Shown here one piece after another: positions 43,074 through 51,141 of a stretch of 64,000 bases of DNA. The notes beneath the pieces were generated by a model. The model made no database searches. It was not told the DNA's origin and saw only the letters and a list, made by a program, of their open reading frames with translations. The first letter of the stretch is position 1. Every line of letters starts with the position of its first letter. The stretch is from positions 9,102-73,101 of the forward strand of contig JAHILE010000048.1 in assembly GCA_018897155.1 (NCBI GenBank). Reading direction: 5' to 3'. Source of the DNA: Nanoarchaeota archaeon. Its GTDB lineage: Archaea > EX4484-52 > LFW-46. Both the position numbers and the translations under genes were made by a program.

Positions 43074-43778
43074 TCACACCACAACAATTCCTTTCGAAGT
43101 CATTTCAATACTTTTTATCCCTTCAGACGTGCTTGTCCTTCGCATCTTACGCACTTCAAGAGTCCTGTTCACGGTAGAACCCATTGCCAAGTAACGCAAA
43201 ACAATAACGCCATCAACGACAAATTCCTCTACGCCGTACCTTGAAAGCAGCTTGCTATCCTCAGTTATTTCAGAGGAAAGAACTGCGGTGCAATTTGAGG
43301 ATTTTATTGCAGAAACAAGCGAAAACAGACCTTTTCGTATTTTATACTCATCTTTTATGTACATGCCGAAAAGAGATGTCGAATCAATTGCAACGCGCCG
43401 GTAATTATTTGTAGTTATAAGGTCCTTGAGCCGAAGGTTTATGTCGGTAAGCTCAAACGGATCATATATCTCTATTCTCAGCTGCCCTGTTTTTTCATAT
43501 TTCATCAGGTCCCAGCCAAACTGCATTGCATCTGCTCTTAAATCCTCAATAGGCTCTTCAAGAGTTATGTAGATACAGTTTTCGCCGTTTTTCAAGCCTT
43601 CCCAAATAAATTGAAGCATGAGTGTGGTTTTGCCGGTGCCGGCGCCGCCAGTAATCAATATGCACGAACCACTTGGAAATCCACCCAACAGCATCTTATC
43701 AAGACCGATTATACCTGTTGATACACGGATGGATGCCCGAGACATATTTGAGAGTTTAGAAATATTTTTTTTAGACAT
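43074..43778 (-). CDS. KaiC-like RecA-superfamily ATPase
   Basis: A single KaiC domain of 234 residues from the ATG at 43778. That start lies about 28 nt after GTATATATAC (43802-43811); an in-frame ATG also exists at 43790. Walker A is GGAGTGKT (44-51), with the KaiC signature TGIIGLDKMLLGGFPSG before it and the EE pair in ITLEEP. Walker B-like RRVAIDSTS follows. Archaeal KaiC homologues regulate motility and signalling by ATP-driven oligomers. It is not a clock protein by sequence alone. Confidence 0.88.
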   Translation of the reverse strand: MSKKNISKLSNMSRASIRVSTGIIGLDKMLLGGFPSGSCILITGGAGTGKTTLMLQFIWEGLKNGENCIYITLEEPIEDLRADAMQFGWDLMKYEKTGQLRIEIYDPFELTDINLRLKDLITTNNYRRVAIDSTSLFGMYIKDEYKIRKGLFSLVSAIKSSNCTAVLSSEITEDSKLLSRYGVEEFVVDGVIVLRYLAMGSTVNRTLEVRKMRRTSTSEGIKSIEMTSKGIVVV

Positions 43779-43814
43779 ATATATAATCATGCATGCGGTT
43801 GTATATATACGTTA

Positions 43815-44510
43815 CTACGGCTTTGTTCTGATTATCTTATAGTAAGTGACATCACCTTCTTCATCTACAATAGCCATAAGAGCGGTCGCCCTTATGTTGT
43901 GAGAAAGCCTCACATATCTCGACCATTCCTGAGGCATTAGCATGTGGTTTTCAGAATATGCATGAACATTATATTTTGTATGCTCTTTGGTTTCCTTGCT
44001 GCCTTCTTTGTAGGGATTCACGCCCCTGTCGTAAACTCTAAAATGCGTTCCGAATTTGAAGCCGGATTTTACGATATAACCGCGGTTTCTTAAATCCCTG
44101 TAAACAGTAAATTTCTGCGGGAACTCCTTATCAACAATCATGCATTTTTCATAGAATACCTGTGAAGTTATGGGTTTTCCTTCATAGTTAATTTTTATGT
44201 GTCCTCGGTCAATCAGAAGCATCGCTTCCTCCAGGCTTAGCTGAAGATAAGTTACTTTTTCCTCATCAATCCATTTTCCGAAATATTTCTCTGAATATAT
44301 CCGATTCCCTTCGTCCTTGCTCCAAACAACGACCTTGCTTTCAAGGAATTCCGCATTTGCAAGAATTTCGCCGATCTTAAATAAGGGTTGAGCCTCCGGC
44401 TTTTGCATCTCAATAGTGTCTGAGACTTTAGAATTTTCAATTAGCTCTAGAGACTCACCAGTAAGTTCCGGATTTTCTGCAGAAGCCTTATTTTTTTGTT
44501 TTTTTGACAT
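43815..44510 (-). CDS. endA: tRNA-splicing endonuclease
   Basis: EndA cuts the bulge-helix-bulge at tRNA intron ends. The start at 44510 follows GAGG 8 nt upstream and gives 231 residues. The core is recognisable by YRDLRNRGYIVKSG and FKFGTHFRVYDRG, with the expected catalytic Tyr and His (His156 in GTHF). The C-terminal segment reads IRATALMAIVDEEGDVTYY, where I expect a basic pair before the strand, so the catalytic Lys should be checked. A 40-residue N-terminal extension is extra to the usual length of about 180. The intron-bearing tRNA-Gly lies 4.5 kb away. Confidence 0.85.
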   Translation of the reverse strand: MSKKQKNKASAENPELTGESLELIENSKVSDTIEMQKPEAQPLFKIGEILANAEFLESKVVVWSKDEGNRIYSEKYFGKWIDEEKVTYLQLSLEEAMLLIDRGHIKINYEGKPITSQVFYEKCMIVDKEFPQKFTVYRDLRNRGYIVKSGFKFGTHFRVYDRGVNPYKEGSKETKEHTKYNVHAYSENHMLMPQEWSRYVRLSHNIRATALMAIVDEEGDVTYYKIIRTKP

Positions 44511-44613
44511 AAATTGCCTCAATTCAATAATATTACAATCCAAAGCATATAAGATAGGTTGTAACTCTTCTCGCTTCGCCACATTAACCATTAATCGCGA
44601 AGCTCGAAGCTTT

Positions 44614-44649
44614 TTTGTTTTGCAATGCATAAAACATATGCAAAACAAA
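44614..44649 (-). terminator. Hairpin directly after tRNA-Phe
   Basis: TTTGTTTTGCA and TGCAAAACAAA form an 11-bp stem with a 14-nt loop, touching the tRNA 3' end. It may end the tRNA-Asn/tRNA-Phe transcript or guide 3' trimming. Confidence 0.5.
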
Positions 44650-44723
44650 TGGGGCCGACGTGATTTGAACACGTGACACCTAGATCTTCAGTCTAGCGCT
44701 CTCCCAGGCTGAGCTACGGCCCC
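44650..44723 (-). tRNA. tRNA-Phe (GAA)
   Basis: The acceptor stem is GGGGCCG with CGGCCCC plus discriminator A at 44650. The anticodon loop CTGAAGA lies between CTAGA and TCTAG. The T loop is TTCAAAT. There is no intron and no encoded CCA. Confidence 0.95.
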
Positions 44724-44727
44724 ATAG

Positions 44728-44800
44728 CGCCCTGGGCAGGACTTGAACCTGCGACAACATGGTTAACAGCCATGCACTCTACCTGCTGAGTTACCAGAGC
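44728..44800 (-). tRNA. tRNA-Asn (GTT)
   Basis: The acceptor stem is GCTCTGG with CCAGGGC. The anticodon loop CTGTTAA lies between CATGG and CCATG. The T arm is GCAGG-TTCAAGT-CCTGC, and discriminator G is at 44728. Four bases separate it from tRNA-Phe, so both come from one transcript. Confidence 0.95.
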
Positions 44801-44887
44801 ACATATAAAGTTTTGCATTTTTGCAGCTAATCAAATATCAAAATTATGTGAATAAATGTTTATAAATCCGTTCACAGCGTTCTCGGC

Positions 44888-44912
44888 TTTTCAAATTTTC
44901 CGAATTTGAAAA
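44888..44912. terminator. Hairpin downstream of dcd
   Basis: TTTTCAAATT and AATTTGAAAA form a 10-bp stem with a 5-nt loop, 11 nt beyond the dcd stop codon. Confidence 0.45.
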
Positions 44913-44923
44913 TCCTTAGAACA

Positions 44924-45532
44924 TTACGCTTTCTTCACTTCATCCGCCCTGCTTTGGCTCGCGCCGCGTTCATTAAAGTATTTCGCGGTCTTTTTCGCGC
45001 CGTAAGGCACTTCCGCTGGGCTTGAAAGCAATTCAAGAACAAGCTGGCATATCCGCATACCAGGCGTCAGCTTTATCGGAAGCTTCCCTATATTTGCAAG
45101 CTCAAGCGTCAAATGACCTTTGTATCCTGCATCAACAACGCCTGCGGTGCTGTGCACTTGCAAGCCCAATCTGCCAAGCGAGCTTCTGCCCTCAAGCCGG
45201 CCAACAAGATCTGTCGGCATCTCGACATGCTCCATAAGCGATGCCAGAACGAATTCTCCTGGATGAAGAACAAACGGCTTTTCGGAAATTATGAGCGTGC
45301 TATATTCATATTCCTCGATTTCTGCACCATCCGACTGCCACTCAGATATTTTTGTATCGCTAAATGTCGCAGGATCTATTATGGAATGGTTCGACAGCTT
45401 GAATGTGCGGAACCGCGTGCCTAGGCGCAAATCAACAGAGCTTGCGCCCAACTGGAGCGAAAGATCAATCGGCTCGGCTTTGAAGTCGCCCTTTAAAAGG
45501 CGCGCCTTTATATCGCGGTCTGAGAGAACCAT
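44924..45532 (-). CDS. dcd: dCTP deaminase
   Basis: This enzyme deaminates dCTP toward dUTP/dUMP for thymidylate synthesis. The 202-residue length fits. Signature motifs are SSVDLRLGTRFR, LEGRSSLGRLGL (catalytic loop region) and the AGVVDAGYKGHLTLEL stretch. Bifunctional dCTP deaminase/dUTPase enzymes share these motifs, and sequence alone does not separate the two here. It diverges from the cupin gene across about 50 nt. Confidence 0.95.
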   Translation of the reverse strand: MVLSDRDIKARLLKGDFKAEPIDLSLQLGASSVDLRLGTRFRTFKLSNHSIIDPATFSDTKISEWQSDGAEIEEYEYSTLIISEKPFVLHPGEFVLASLMEHVEMPTDLVGRLEGRSSLGRLGLQVHSTAGVVDAGYKGHLTLELANIGKLPIKLTPGMRICQLVLELLSSPAEVPYGAKKTAKYFNERGASQSRADEVKKA

Positions 45533-45584
45533 ACCACATTATTCCAAAAGAAGTTTTATAAATTATGGCGCGCGCATATAACTT

Positions 45585-45926
45585 ATGCCAGTCATACGTC
45601 TTCCAAAAGAATATTCTTTTGAAAAATTCGGAATAAAAGGCAGAACATTTGACACAAAATCTATAAACAACGCCATCAAGTTCAATATTATCGAAACCGA
45701 AAAAGGGCATGAAACGCGAATAAGGGAGAAAGAATGCACATTCCACTACTTCATAATTGAAGGCGCAGGAAATTTTGAAATTGACGGCAACGTAAAAAGT
45801 TGCCAAAAAGGCGATTTAGTGATTGTGCGTAAAGGCGCGGCTTTTAAGTACACCGGAAAAATGAAGATGCTGTTGGTTTCGCAGCCCTGGTGGAATCCAG
45901 AGCAGGAAGAGATATTGGCAGATTAA
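45585..45926 (+). CDS. Small cupin-domain protein
   Basis: The 113-residue product is a single cupin barrel, visible in TFHYFIIEGAGNFEIDG and then QKGDLVIVRKGAAFKY. Only one His remains where cupin metal sites usually have three ligands, so catalysis is doubtful. It ends at the DUF1512 stop codon, with no gap between the convergent genes. Confidence 0.75.
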   Translation: MPVIRLPKEYSFEKFGIKGRTFDTKSINNAIKFNIIETEKGHETRIREKECTFHYFIIEGAGNFEIDGNVKSCQKGDLVIVRKGAAFKYTGKMKMLLVSQPWWNPEQEEILAD

Positions 45927-47102
45927 TTAAAACCATTTCTTCTCTTTCTTCTTTTCCTCTTCCTCTTCTTTCTTCTGCACCTTCCAAACAGGCTTGAGCT
46001 TTTCGTCAAGGCCTTTTAGCGATGCTTTTGTATTGCCTACGCCGCAGGTATTTCCAACACCGACAATAAGGATTTTCTTCTTTTTAGTTTCAGTCACAAG
46101 CCGCTCAAGAATATTTACAACGCCTTCCTGCGCGTCAAAGACCTCTTTCTTCAAAGGTATTGAAGCTTCATCAGGCGCCATTTTTATCGCAATGCCGTCT
46201 GTTGGGATGTCATATTTCACCGCAACTTCTTCAATCTGCGAGCGCTCGACTCCCACACCACCCATCATGACGCCCACGCCTTCTGCAATAGAGCCGGTCT
46301 CTTCTCCTTCAAGCTTTCCTGCAGCATCTATTGTAATTATGTAGTCGATTTTCTCTTTCTTATGAAGCGCTTCAACCGCTTTGCCAAGCTTTCCAAGCGC
46401 GCTTCCAGGACCTTTTGCCTTAAGAACATATACCGTACGTCCTGCAAAAGTTTCTTTGCTCACAACAACCTCTTTTGCAACTTCATCGCCTTCTTTTGTC
46501 TTCAGGCTTGCAACAACCATTGGGCCTATCGCATCGCCAATCGGAATGCCGTCTGCAAATGCCTTTGTGGCTTTTGTATTTGCCTTTGCGACTTTCATAA
46601 TCATCGGCATAATCATCTGAAGCATCATTGCATATTGCAGATTGTTCGTTTTCCGGATCATTATGACATAATGCCTTATAACTTTGTAAATTTGGTTAAC
46701 CCCCATAGCGCCAATCATTGCAAATTTCAAGTTTGCTTTTTCAACCGCATCCATTTTAGGGGCAACGCTTTCGACAAAATATGAAAATCTGCGCTCGGAC
46801 TGGTTCATTATGTGCTCAATCTTATGGACGATTCCATAGGGGTCCAGATCAACCGGTGGTGCGATGAAGAAATCCATAAAATTCTTTACAGCATTTTTCT
46901 GCTTTGCGTCCGGCTTGTCGCTGATTTTTTTCAGAACATATTCTTCGGACGCTTTTCGATAGCCTTCAAGCTCTTTTAGATCACCATCAAGCTTGTAGGT
47001 CATCTGCCAGATCATAATTCTCGGATAGAGAAAGAAAAAAAGCATCATCAGTATAAACGAAATTATACCGTTATCGCCAGTCAAAAAGTTTGCATATGAC
47101 AT
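45927..47102 (-). CDS. DUF1512-family archaeal membrane protein
   Basis: The ATG at 47102 is preferred (391 residues). CCTATATAAAG lies about 25-35 nt upstream, and the longer frame adds an unlikely 56-residue leader. One N-terminal membrane helix (about 10-30) is followed by a cytoplasmic domain with MNQSERRFSYFVESVAPKMD and a second Gly-rich domain carrying KAKGPGSALGKLGKAVE and ILIVGVGNTCGVGN. The C-terminus is a Glu/Lys-rich tail. This pattern fits DUF1512, an archaea-specific family of about 370 residues with no known role. Confidence 0.75.
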   Translation of the reverse strand: MSYANFLTGDNGIISFILMMLFFFLYPRIMIWQMTYKLDGDLKELEGYRKASEEYVLKKISDKPDAKQKNAVKNFMDFFIAPPVDLDPYGIVHKIEHIMNQSERRFSYFVESVAPKMDAVEKANLKFAMIGAMGVNQIYKVIRHYVIMIRKTNNLQYAMMLQMIMPMIMKVAKANTKATKAFADGIPIGDAIGPMVVASLKTKEGDEVAKEVVVSKETFAGRTVYVLKAKGPGSALGKLGKAVEALHKKEKIDYIITIDAAGKLEGEETGSIAEGVGVMMGGVGVERSQIEEVAVKYDIPTDGIAIKMAPDEASIPLKKEVFDAQEGVVNILERLVTETKKKKILIVGVGNTCGVGNTKASLKGLDEKLKPVWKVQKKEEEEEKKKEKKWF

Positions 47103-47194
47103 GCAGTTACTTTTTATTTTCAGCTTTATATAGGTTAAACAACATAGTATATTATAATCGTTAATGTCGTAGTAATCACTTAAAGTGAGCAAAT

Positions 47195-47908
47195 ATGTCC
47201 GACTCAGATTCAGGTCATTCTGAAAGAAAAATCGCTGCATTGCTATTGATTGCAGTTGTTGCGGGTGCAATAGGCATTTATAGTTATGGGCAGGAACATC
47301 CGGAAAGCATGGATTCTTTCAGCTCTGTTTTTAAAAGCATAACTTTGCCGACGGGTTTTGCAATTTTCGGAAGCGAAAAATCGGAAGAACTTGTAATTGA
47401 TGCAGAACTGATATTTGATATGCCTCCAACTGCTGAGGCAGAAATCAAAAGCCCCGCAGAATCCATACTAATTTCATTTGCAAATCCGAACAATACATTT
47501 ATAATAGAGAACACACCATGGCAATATCCTTCAAAAACAGAAATCATTCTTAAAAACTACACCGGTAAAATAGGTATTTCAGCTCCAACTTCGATAAAAG
47601 GTATTGCAAAAGGAGTTACTGTAAATTCGGCAACGATTCCATATTCGGACAAGAGTATCAGCGTATCCGCATCTTCTTTTGCATTTGATTATATTGCTTT
47701 CAATAATGTATTGGGATTGAATCTGGAACTTAAAAACATAAGCGGAACCATAAAGGCAAAGAACAGCAAGAACTCCGCAGTATATACGGTTTCAAACAGC
47801 ATTCTTTCACTTTCCTCTTTTTCGGGCGATATAACATACTATGGAACAAAACTCATTCTTCAAGGCTCCGGAAAAATTGACACCGAGCTGTTAGGGGTAA
47901 AAAAGTAA
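47195..47908 (+). CDS. Membrane-anchored beta-rich protein
   Basis: The 237-residue protein has a hydrophilic start, one membrane helix (about 12-30) and a long outer beta-rich domain with many small residues. GTGAG lies 7 nt before the ATG. No motif is recognised. The next gene starts 15 nt later and also encodes a membrane protein, so the two are co-transcribed. Confidence 0.65.
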   Translation: MSDSDSGHSERKIAALLLIAVVAGAIGIYSYGQEHPESMDSFSSVFKSITLPTGFAIFGSEKSEELVIDAELIFDMPPTAEAEIKSPAESILISFANPNNTFIIENTPWQYPSKTEIILKNYTGKIGISAPTSIKGIAKGVTVNSATIPYSDKSISVSASSFAFDYIAFNNVLGLNLELKNISGTIKAKNSKNSAVYTVSNSILSLSSFSGDITYYGTKLILQGSGKIDTELLGVKK

Positions 47909-47922
47909 CGGATGTTACAGCC

Positions 47923-48354
47923 ATGTTTGAAAATCTTGCACTTACAGACAGTATGATTCTTGTATTCATACTTGCGGCTTTTCTTGTGATAGGATACAAG
48001 GTCCTGTCGATATTGAAAAATGTTGCGATAATAGCGTTTCTTGCATACATATTTCCGCTCGTTCTGAACAACATTTTCGGCGCGTCTTTTCAGACCGGCT
48101 TTGAAGCGCAACTGCATTACGTCACTATTGCTCTTGGGCTATATCTTGTGTATGAAGTCCTTGAGCTATTTGTCGGAATTGGCAGCATAATTTTTGGAAT
48201 TTTCGAAATTCTTGCAATGCCAATTGTGTGGATATATGATGCGATAAAGGCGCTTCTTGGCGGGAAGAAGAAAATGAAAGAAATAAAGAAAGAGAAACAA
48301 AAAGAGAAGGAGACAAATAATGATGATGAAAATCATACGGTTTCAAAAAATTGA
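47923..48354 (+). CDS. Small multi-pass membrane protein
   Basis: The 143-residue product has about four hydrophobic helices (about 8-26, 30-52, 64-84, 86-108) and a charged Lys/Glu C-terminal tail facing the cytoplasm. No family is recognised. Its 3' end overlaps the convergent zinc-ribbon nuclease gene by 22 nt. Confidence 0.65.
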   Translation: MFENLALTDSMILVFILAAFLVIGYKVLSILKNVAIIAFLAYIFPLVLNNIFGASFQTGFEAQLHYVTIALGLYLVYEVLELFVGIGSIIFGIFEILAMPIVWIYDAIKALLGGKKKMKEIKKEKQKEKETNNDDENHTVSKN

Positions 48355-48890
48355 ACTGCAAATTTGCAGAATTCTATAATAATTTCACGGTCTGTTTCAA
48401 ATTCTTTCCTATTGCCCAGATACTGAAACTCTTTTCCATTTTTCAGTTCTTCTACTGTCGCGCATTTTATGTGCTTTTTTGAAACAAGAACTATGTGCGC
48501 GTTTCTATACGGATACTCATCTCCGCCAAGGTCTTTGTAGGTAAATTCTCCACTCGCCCTGAATTTCACTTCGACAAAAAAGACATCGTTAGTCTTTTTA
48601 GATTGAACTACGAAATCAGGCATTCTTTTGATATTTGTCGCAACATCGCCATGCACTCCTTTGAGCAAAGTCATAACACCGGGAATGCTGTTTTCCATTC
48701 CGTATCTGAAAACATTATAATTTAAAGTCAGAAATAGCTCCTCAATAATAGTCTCTGCAATGCGGCCCTTGATGACATTATATCTGTAGTCCAATTCGTT
48801 CTCTTTTTTGCTTTCTTTTTTGAAGCAATCAAGACATAATGTATGTGTGCTGTTTTCGAGTTGCTTTCCGCATTTGGAACAAGAAACCAT
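48333..48890 (-). CDS. Zinc-ribbon plus PD-(D/E)xK nuclease-like protein
   Basis: The 185-residue product starts with a treble-clef-like zinc ribbon, C-x2-C at CSKCGK and C-x2-C at CLDCFK (about 4-25). It then shows a restriction-endonuclease-like core: the Glu in GRIAETIIEELF, the PD in KRMPDFVVQ and E-V-K in FFVEVKFRASG. This full PD...EVK set suggests an active DNA nuclease, perhaps in repair or defence. The ATG at 48890 has GTTTATTAAC about 28 nt upstream. It stands alone near the tRNA-Gly. Confidence 0.7.
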   Translation of the reverse strand: MVSCSKCGKQLENSTHTLCLDCFKKESKKENELDYRYNVIKGRIAETIIEELFLTLNYNVFRYGMENSIPGVMTLLKGVHGDVATNIKRMPDFVVQSKKTNDVFFVEVKFRASGEFTYKDLGGDEYPYRNAHIVLVSKKHIKCATVEELKNGKEFQYLGNRKEFETDREIIIEFCKFAVQFFETV

Positions 48891-48965
48891 AATAAACAAT
48901 GTGTTTCGGAGTTAATAAACAAGTGACTTCTTAAACTTTTTCGCGCACTATATATTTTATATCAC

Positions 48966-49167
48966 ACGGCAATGGTCTAGGGGTATGACATGAGCTTCCC
49001 ACAACCGCATAATCGGTGACGTTTTTTGGCTCGAAAGAGACAAAAAAGCTTGGCACGTTAGTGCCATGACTTAGGGCGACCGCGCTTTGGCACGGTCACC
49101 TGTTTAGAGTCATCAATTATAGGCTCGGAAATAGCTTATAGCCTGGGTTCGATTCCCGGTTGCCGTA
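48966..49167 (+). tRNA. tRNA-Gly (CCC) with a 131-nt intron
   Basis: Exon 1 is 48966-49001 and exon 2 is 49133-49167, with the intron at 49002-49132 after position 37. The acceptor stem is ACGGCAA with TTGCCGT, discriminator A. The spliced anticodon loop is TTCCCAA between TGAGC and GCTTA, giving anticodon CCC. At the junctions TTCC pairs with GGAA, flanked by CAC and ATA bulges cut as CA/C and AT/A, a bulge-helix-bulge for EndA. The outer intron helix is imperfect. The intron itself is structured (see findings). No CCA is encoded. Confidence 0.88.
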
Positions 49168-49215
49168 TATTTCATTATATTCTCAATTTAAAAATCTTGC
49201 GCCCGCACTTATTTC

Positions 49216-49761
49216 ATGGAATTCGGACTTAGCCCAAGAGAAAAAATCCTGCGCGAATTCGGCATAAGCGCGCATGATGTATGGTATGTGGGCGCGATTG
49301 ACGAGCGGATATATGCAGACGAGATCCTCAAATCAAATGGCGTAACGGTGCAATCGGCAGTGCGTGAAGATGGCGGGATTAAAATCGACCTCGATGTTGC
49401 ATCTCACAAAAGCAGTGGCTCCTATAACGTAACGCTTTTTCTGGAAAAGCAATTCGAAATAGGCGGAATCGGCTATTATGCCGCAAAAATGGAAGAATCG
49501 ATGCATAGATGCTTTGAAACCAGTTTCCGGCGCAGGGAGGCAGACCACCACATTCTTGCAGCCAATGAGTATGTTAAAAAGAATCTCCAAAAAATAGGCA
49601 AAAAACATGGCTTGGGAAATATCGCATCCCATACTGAGCACAAGCCTATCCCGCCTACGATTGTAGATTATTTTTATACCTGCAAGTATGTCAATGCGAA
49701 CGACCGCCTGAAAAATACTTATAATTATATAAAACAAAGATATGAGAAGGAAAGAAGGTAA
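49216..49761 (+). CDS. Hypothetical protein
   Basis: The 181-residue product begins MEFGLSPREKILREFGIS and contains an alpha/beta region with IKIDLDVAS and YNVTLFLEKQ. A Tyr-rich C-terminus follows. No family is recognised. It ends 5 nt before the broken csaA gene on the same strand. Confidence 0.55.
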   Translation: MEFGLSPREKILREFGISAHDVWYVGAIDERIYADEILKSNGVTVQSAVREDGGIKIDLDVASHKSSGSYNVTLFLEKQFEIGGIGYYAAKMEESMHRCFETSFRRREADHHILAANEYVKKNLQKIGKKHGLGNIASHTEHKPIPPTIVDYFYTCKYVNANDRLKNTYNYIKQRYEKERR

Positions 49762-49766
49762 GTGCT

Positions 49767-50256
49767 ATGGATGGCGATAAATTGAACATAACCTGGTCAG
49801 ACTTTGAAAAAGTCGAGCTGCGCGCCGGCACAATCATAAAGGCAGAAGATTTTCCTGAAGCCAAAATCCTTTCGCAAGCTTCTCTTGCTCTAGGCTTTTC
49901 AAGCTTCGCTTGAAAAAGCCGGCATATAAGCTTCTGATTGACTTCGGCGAATTCGGGATAAAAAAATCAAGTCATGAAAATCTTCATGCATAATGTTCAG
50001 ATTTTCAAGCCTTTGAAAGTTTCGCTCCGCAGTATTAATTAGCGGGGCTTCAACTATTCAAAACGCGCAAATCACAAAGCACTACAAGAAAGATGAACTG
50101 GTCGGAAAGCAGGTAATCTGCGTGGTAAATTTCGCGCCGAAGCAAATCGGAAATTTCATATCCGAAGTTCTTACAACAGGATTTCCGGACGAGCGCGGCG
50201 ATATAGTGCTGGCAGAGACTGAAAGAAAAGTACAGAACGGCGCGAAACTTATGTGA
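49767..50256 (+). pseudogene. CsaA-type tRNA-binding protein gene split by two inserts
   Basis: The start reads MDGDKLNITWSDFEKVELRA and ends ...NGAKLM. The intact family is about 110 residues. Two stretches interrupt the frame: 866-915 of the 49,000s (50 nt, after FPEAK and before KPAYKLLIDFG) and 49973-50064 (92 nt, after GIKKSS and before AQITKHY). Removing both restores an uninterrupted 115-residue protein with every conserved motif. The inserts contain hairpins, such as TTTTCAAGC-TTC-GCTTGAAAA. As read, translation stops at 49911-49913. The gene is either a fresh double-insertion pseudogene or spliced. Confidence 0.75.
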
Positions 50257-50259
50257 ATT

Positions 50260-50871
50260 TCAAATTTTAACGCCGGTTGCAGAAAGCTCTTTAATCAGTC
50301 CAACAAAATCCTTTTTCTCAAAATCAAAGAAGAGTGTCTTGAATCCCATGCGCGCGGGAATCTCAAGATTCTTTTTCGAGTTGTCGATAAAAACACATTC
50401 CTCTGGCTTTACTTTCAACGCGTCAAGCGCAACTTTAAATATTCGCTCTTCCTTTTTTGTCGAGCCGACATCTGCCGAAAGAATTATGGCATCGAATTTC
50501 TCGCGCAGCCTGAACTCATCAACAATCGCGCCGAAGCGCGCTTTGGTGTTGTCGGTTATGATTCCGACTTTGTAGTTTTTGCGCAATTTTTCCGAAAGCG
50601 CAAGCATTTTTTCATTCACCGGCGTATTCCTGAATGCAGAATCAAGCAATGAAATGTCGATTTTTTTGCTGGTGCATTTGCAGAATCCTTCCCAAAAATC
50701 AGAATGAGAAATTTTCCCGGTATCAAGGCCGTTGCAATGCCTGAAATAGCACGTAAGGAGTTTCTCAAGTTCTATTCCCGTCTCATTATGCAAATTGAAG
50801 CAGACATTATAGGCTCCAAAACCGAAATTAGTAAGCACGCCGTCAAAATCAAAGAAAATGGCTTTTATCAT
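50260..50871 (-). CDS. HAD-superfamily hydrolase
   Basis: The 203-residue protein has the HAD motifs in order: the nucleophile DxD in IFFDFDGVL, a Thr in GIITDNT, a Lys in STKKEERIF and the acidic pair region VFIDNSKKN. An alpha-helical cap (about 17-85) marks a small-molecule phosphatase. It is closest to sugar- or nucleotide-phosphatase-like HADs. The substrate is not readable. Confidence 0.88.
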   Translation of the reverse strand: MIKAIFFDFDGVLTNFGFGAYNVCFNLHNETGIELEKLLTCYFRHCNGLDTGKISHSDFWEGFCKCTSKKIDISLLDSAFRNTPVNEKMLALSEKLRKNYKVGIITDNTKARFGAIVDEFRLREKFDAIILSADVGSTKKEERIFKVALDALKVKPEECVFIDNSKKNLEIPARMGFKTLFFDFEKKDFVGLIKELSATGVKI

Positions 50872-50935
50872 AGATATTTTTGCGCGCCAAAACTTAAATC
50901 ATTATTACATTCTTACGGCGCTGATCAATCGGTTC

Positions 50936-51082
50936 TTACGCATCAACAATTTTCCAGAACTTCCTGTAATGCCTGCAGTAGCCTTTCATCTCTTTGCAGC
51001 CGTCTTTGTCGCGCACGCGCTTGTGGCTGAAAGCCATGCAGAACGTCCGCGCGCATTTTTTGCCAAGCATTTCACAGTGCAT
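50936..51082 (-). CDS. 48-residue cysteine-rich zinc-finger-like protein
   Basis: The product starts MHCEMLGKKCARTFC and has cysteines at 3, 10, 15, 29 and 36 and histidines at 20 and 38 (CRHY), then basic and aromatic residues to RKFWKIVDA. GGAGAT lies 5 nt before the ATG as a ribosome site. GTATATAAT (about 51125-51135) is a TATA box about 40-50 nt upstream. Its pattern suggests one small zinc finger. I recognise no family. Confidence 0.5.
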   Translation of the reverse strand: MHCEMLGKKCARTFCMAFSHKRVRDKDGCKEMKGYCRHYRKFWKIVDA

Positions 51083-51141
51083 CAGATATCTCCCGATTTA
51101 TGTTCTGCACCAATTACACCAAAAACATTATATACTTTCAT

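Noticed and set aside
44511-44672. Upstream extension of endA by 54 codons
   Set aside because: It runs into the tRNA-Phe gene. The ATG at 44510 has a good ribosome site.
3771-50000. A dispersed family of TTTTCAAG/CTTGAAAA hairpins (3771, 14913, 44888, 49892, 50000)
   Set aside because: The copies share only short AT-rich arms and differ in loops and flanks, so chance and terminator function explain them as well as a mobile repeat would.
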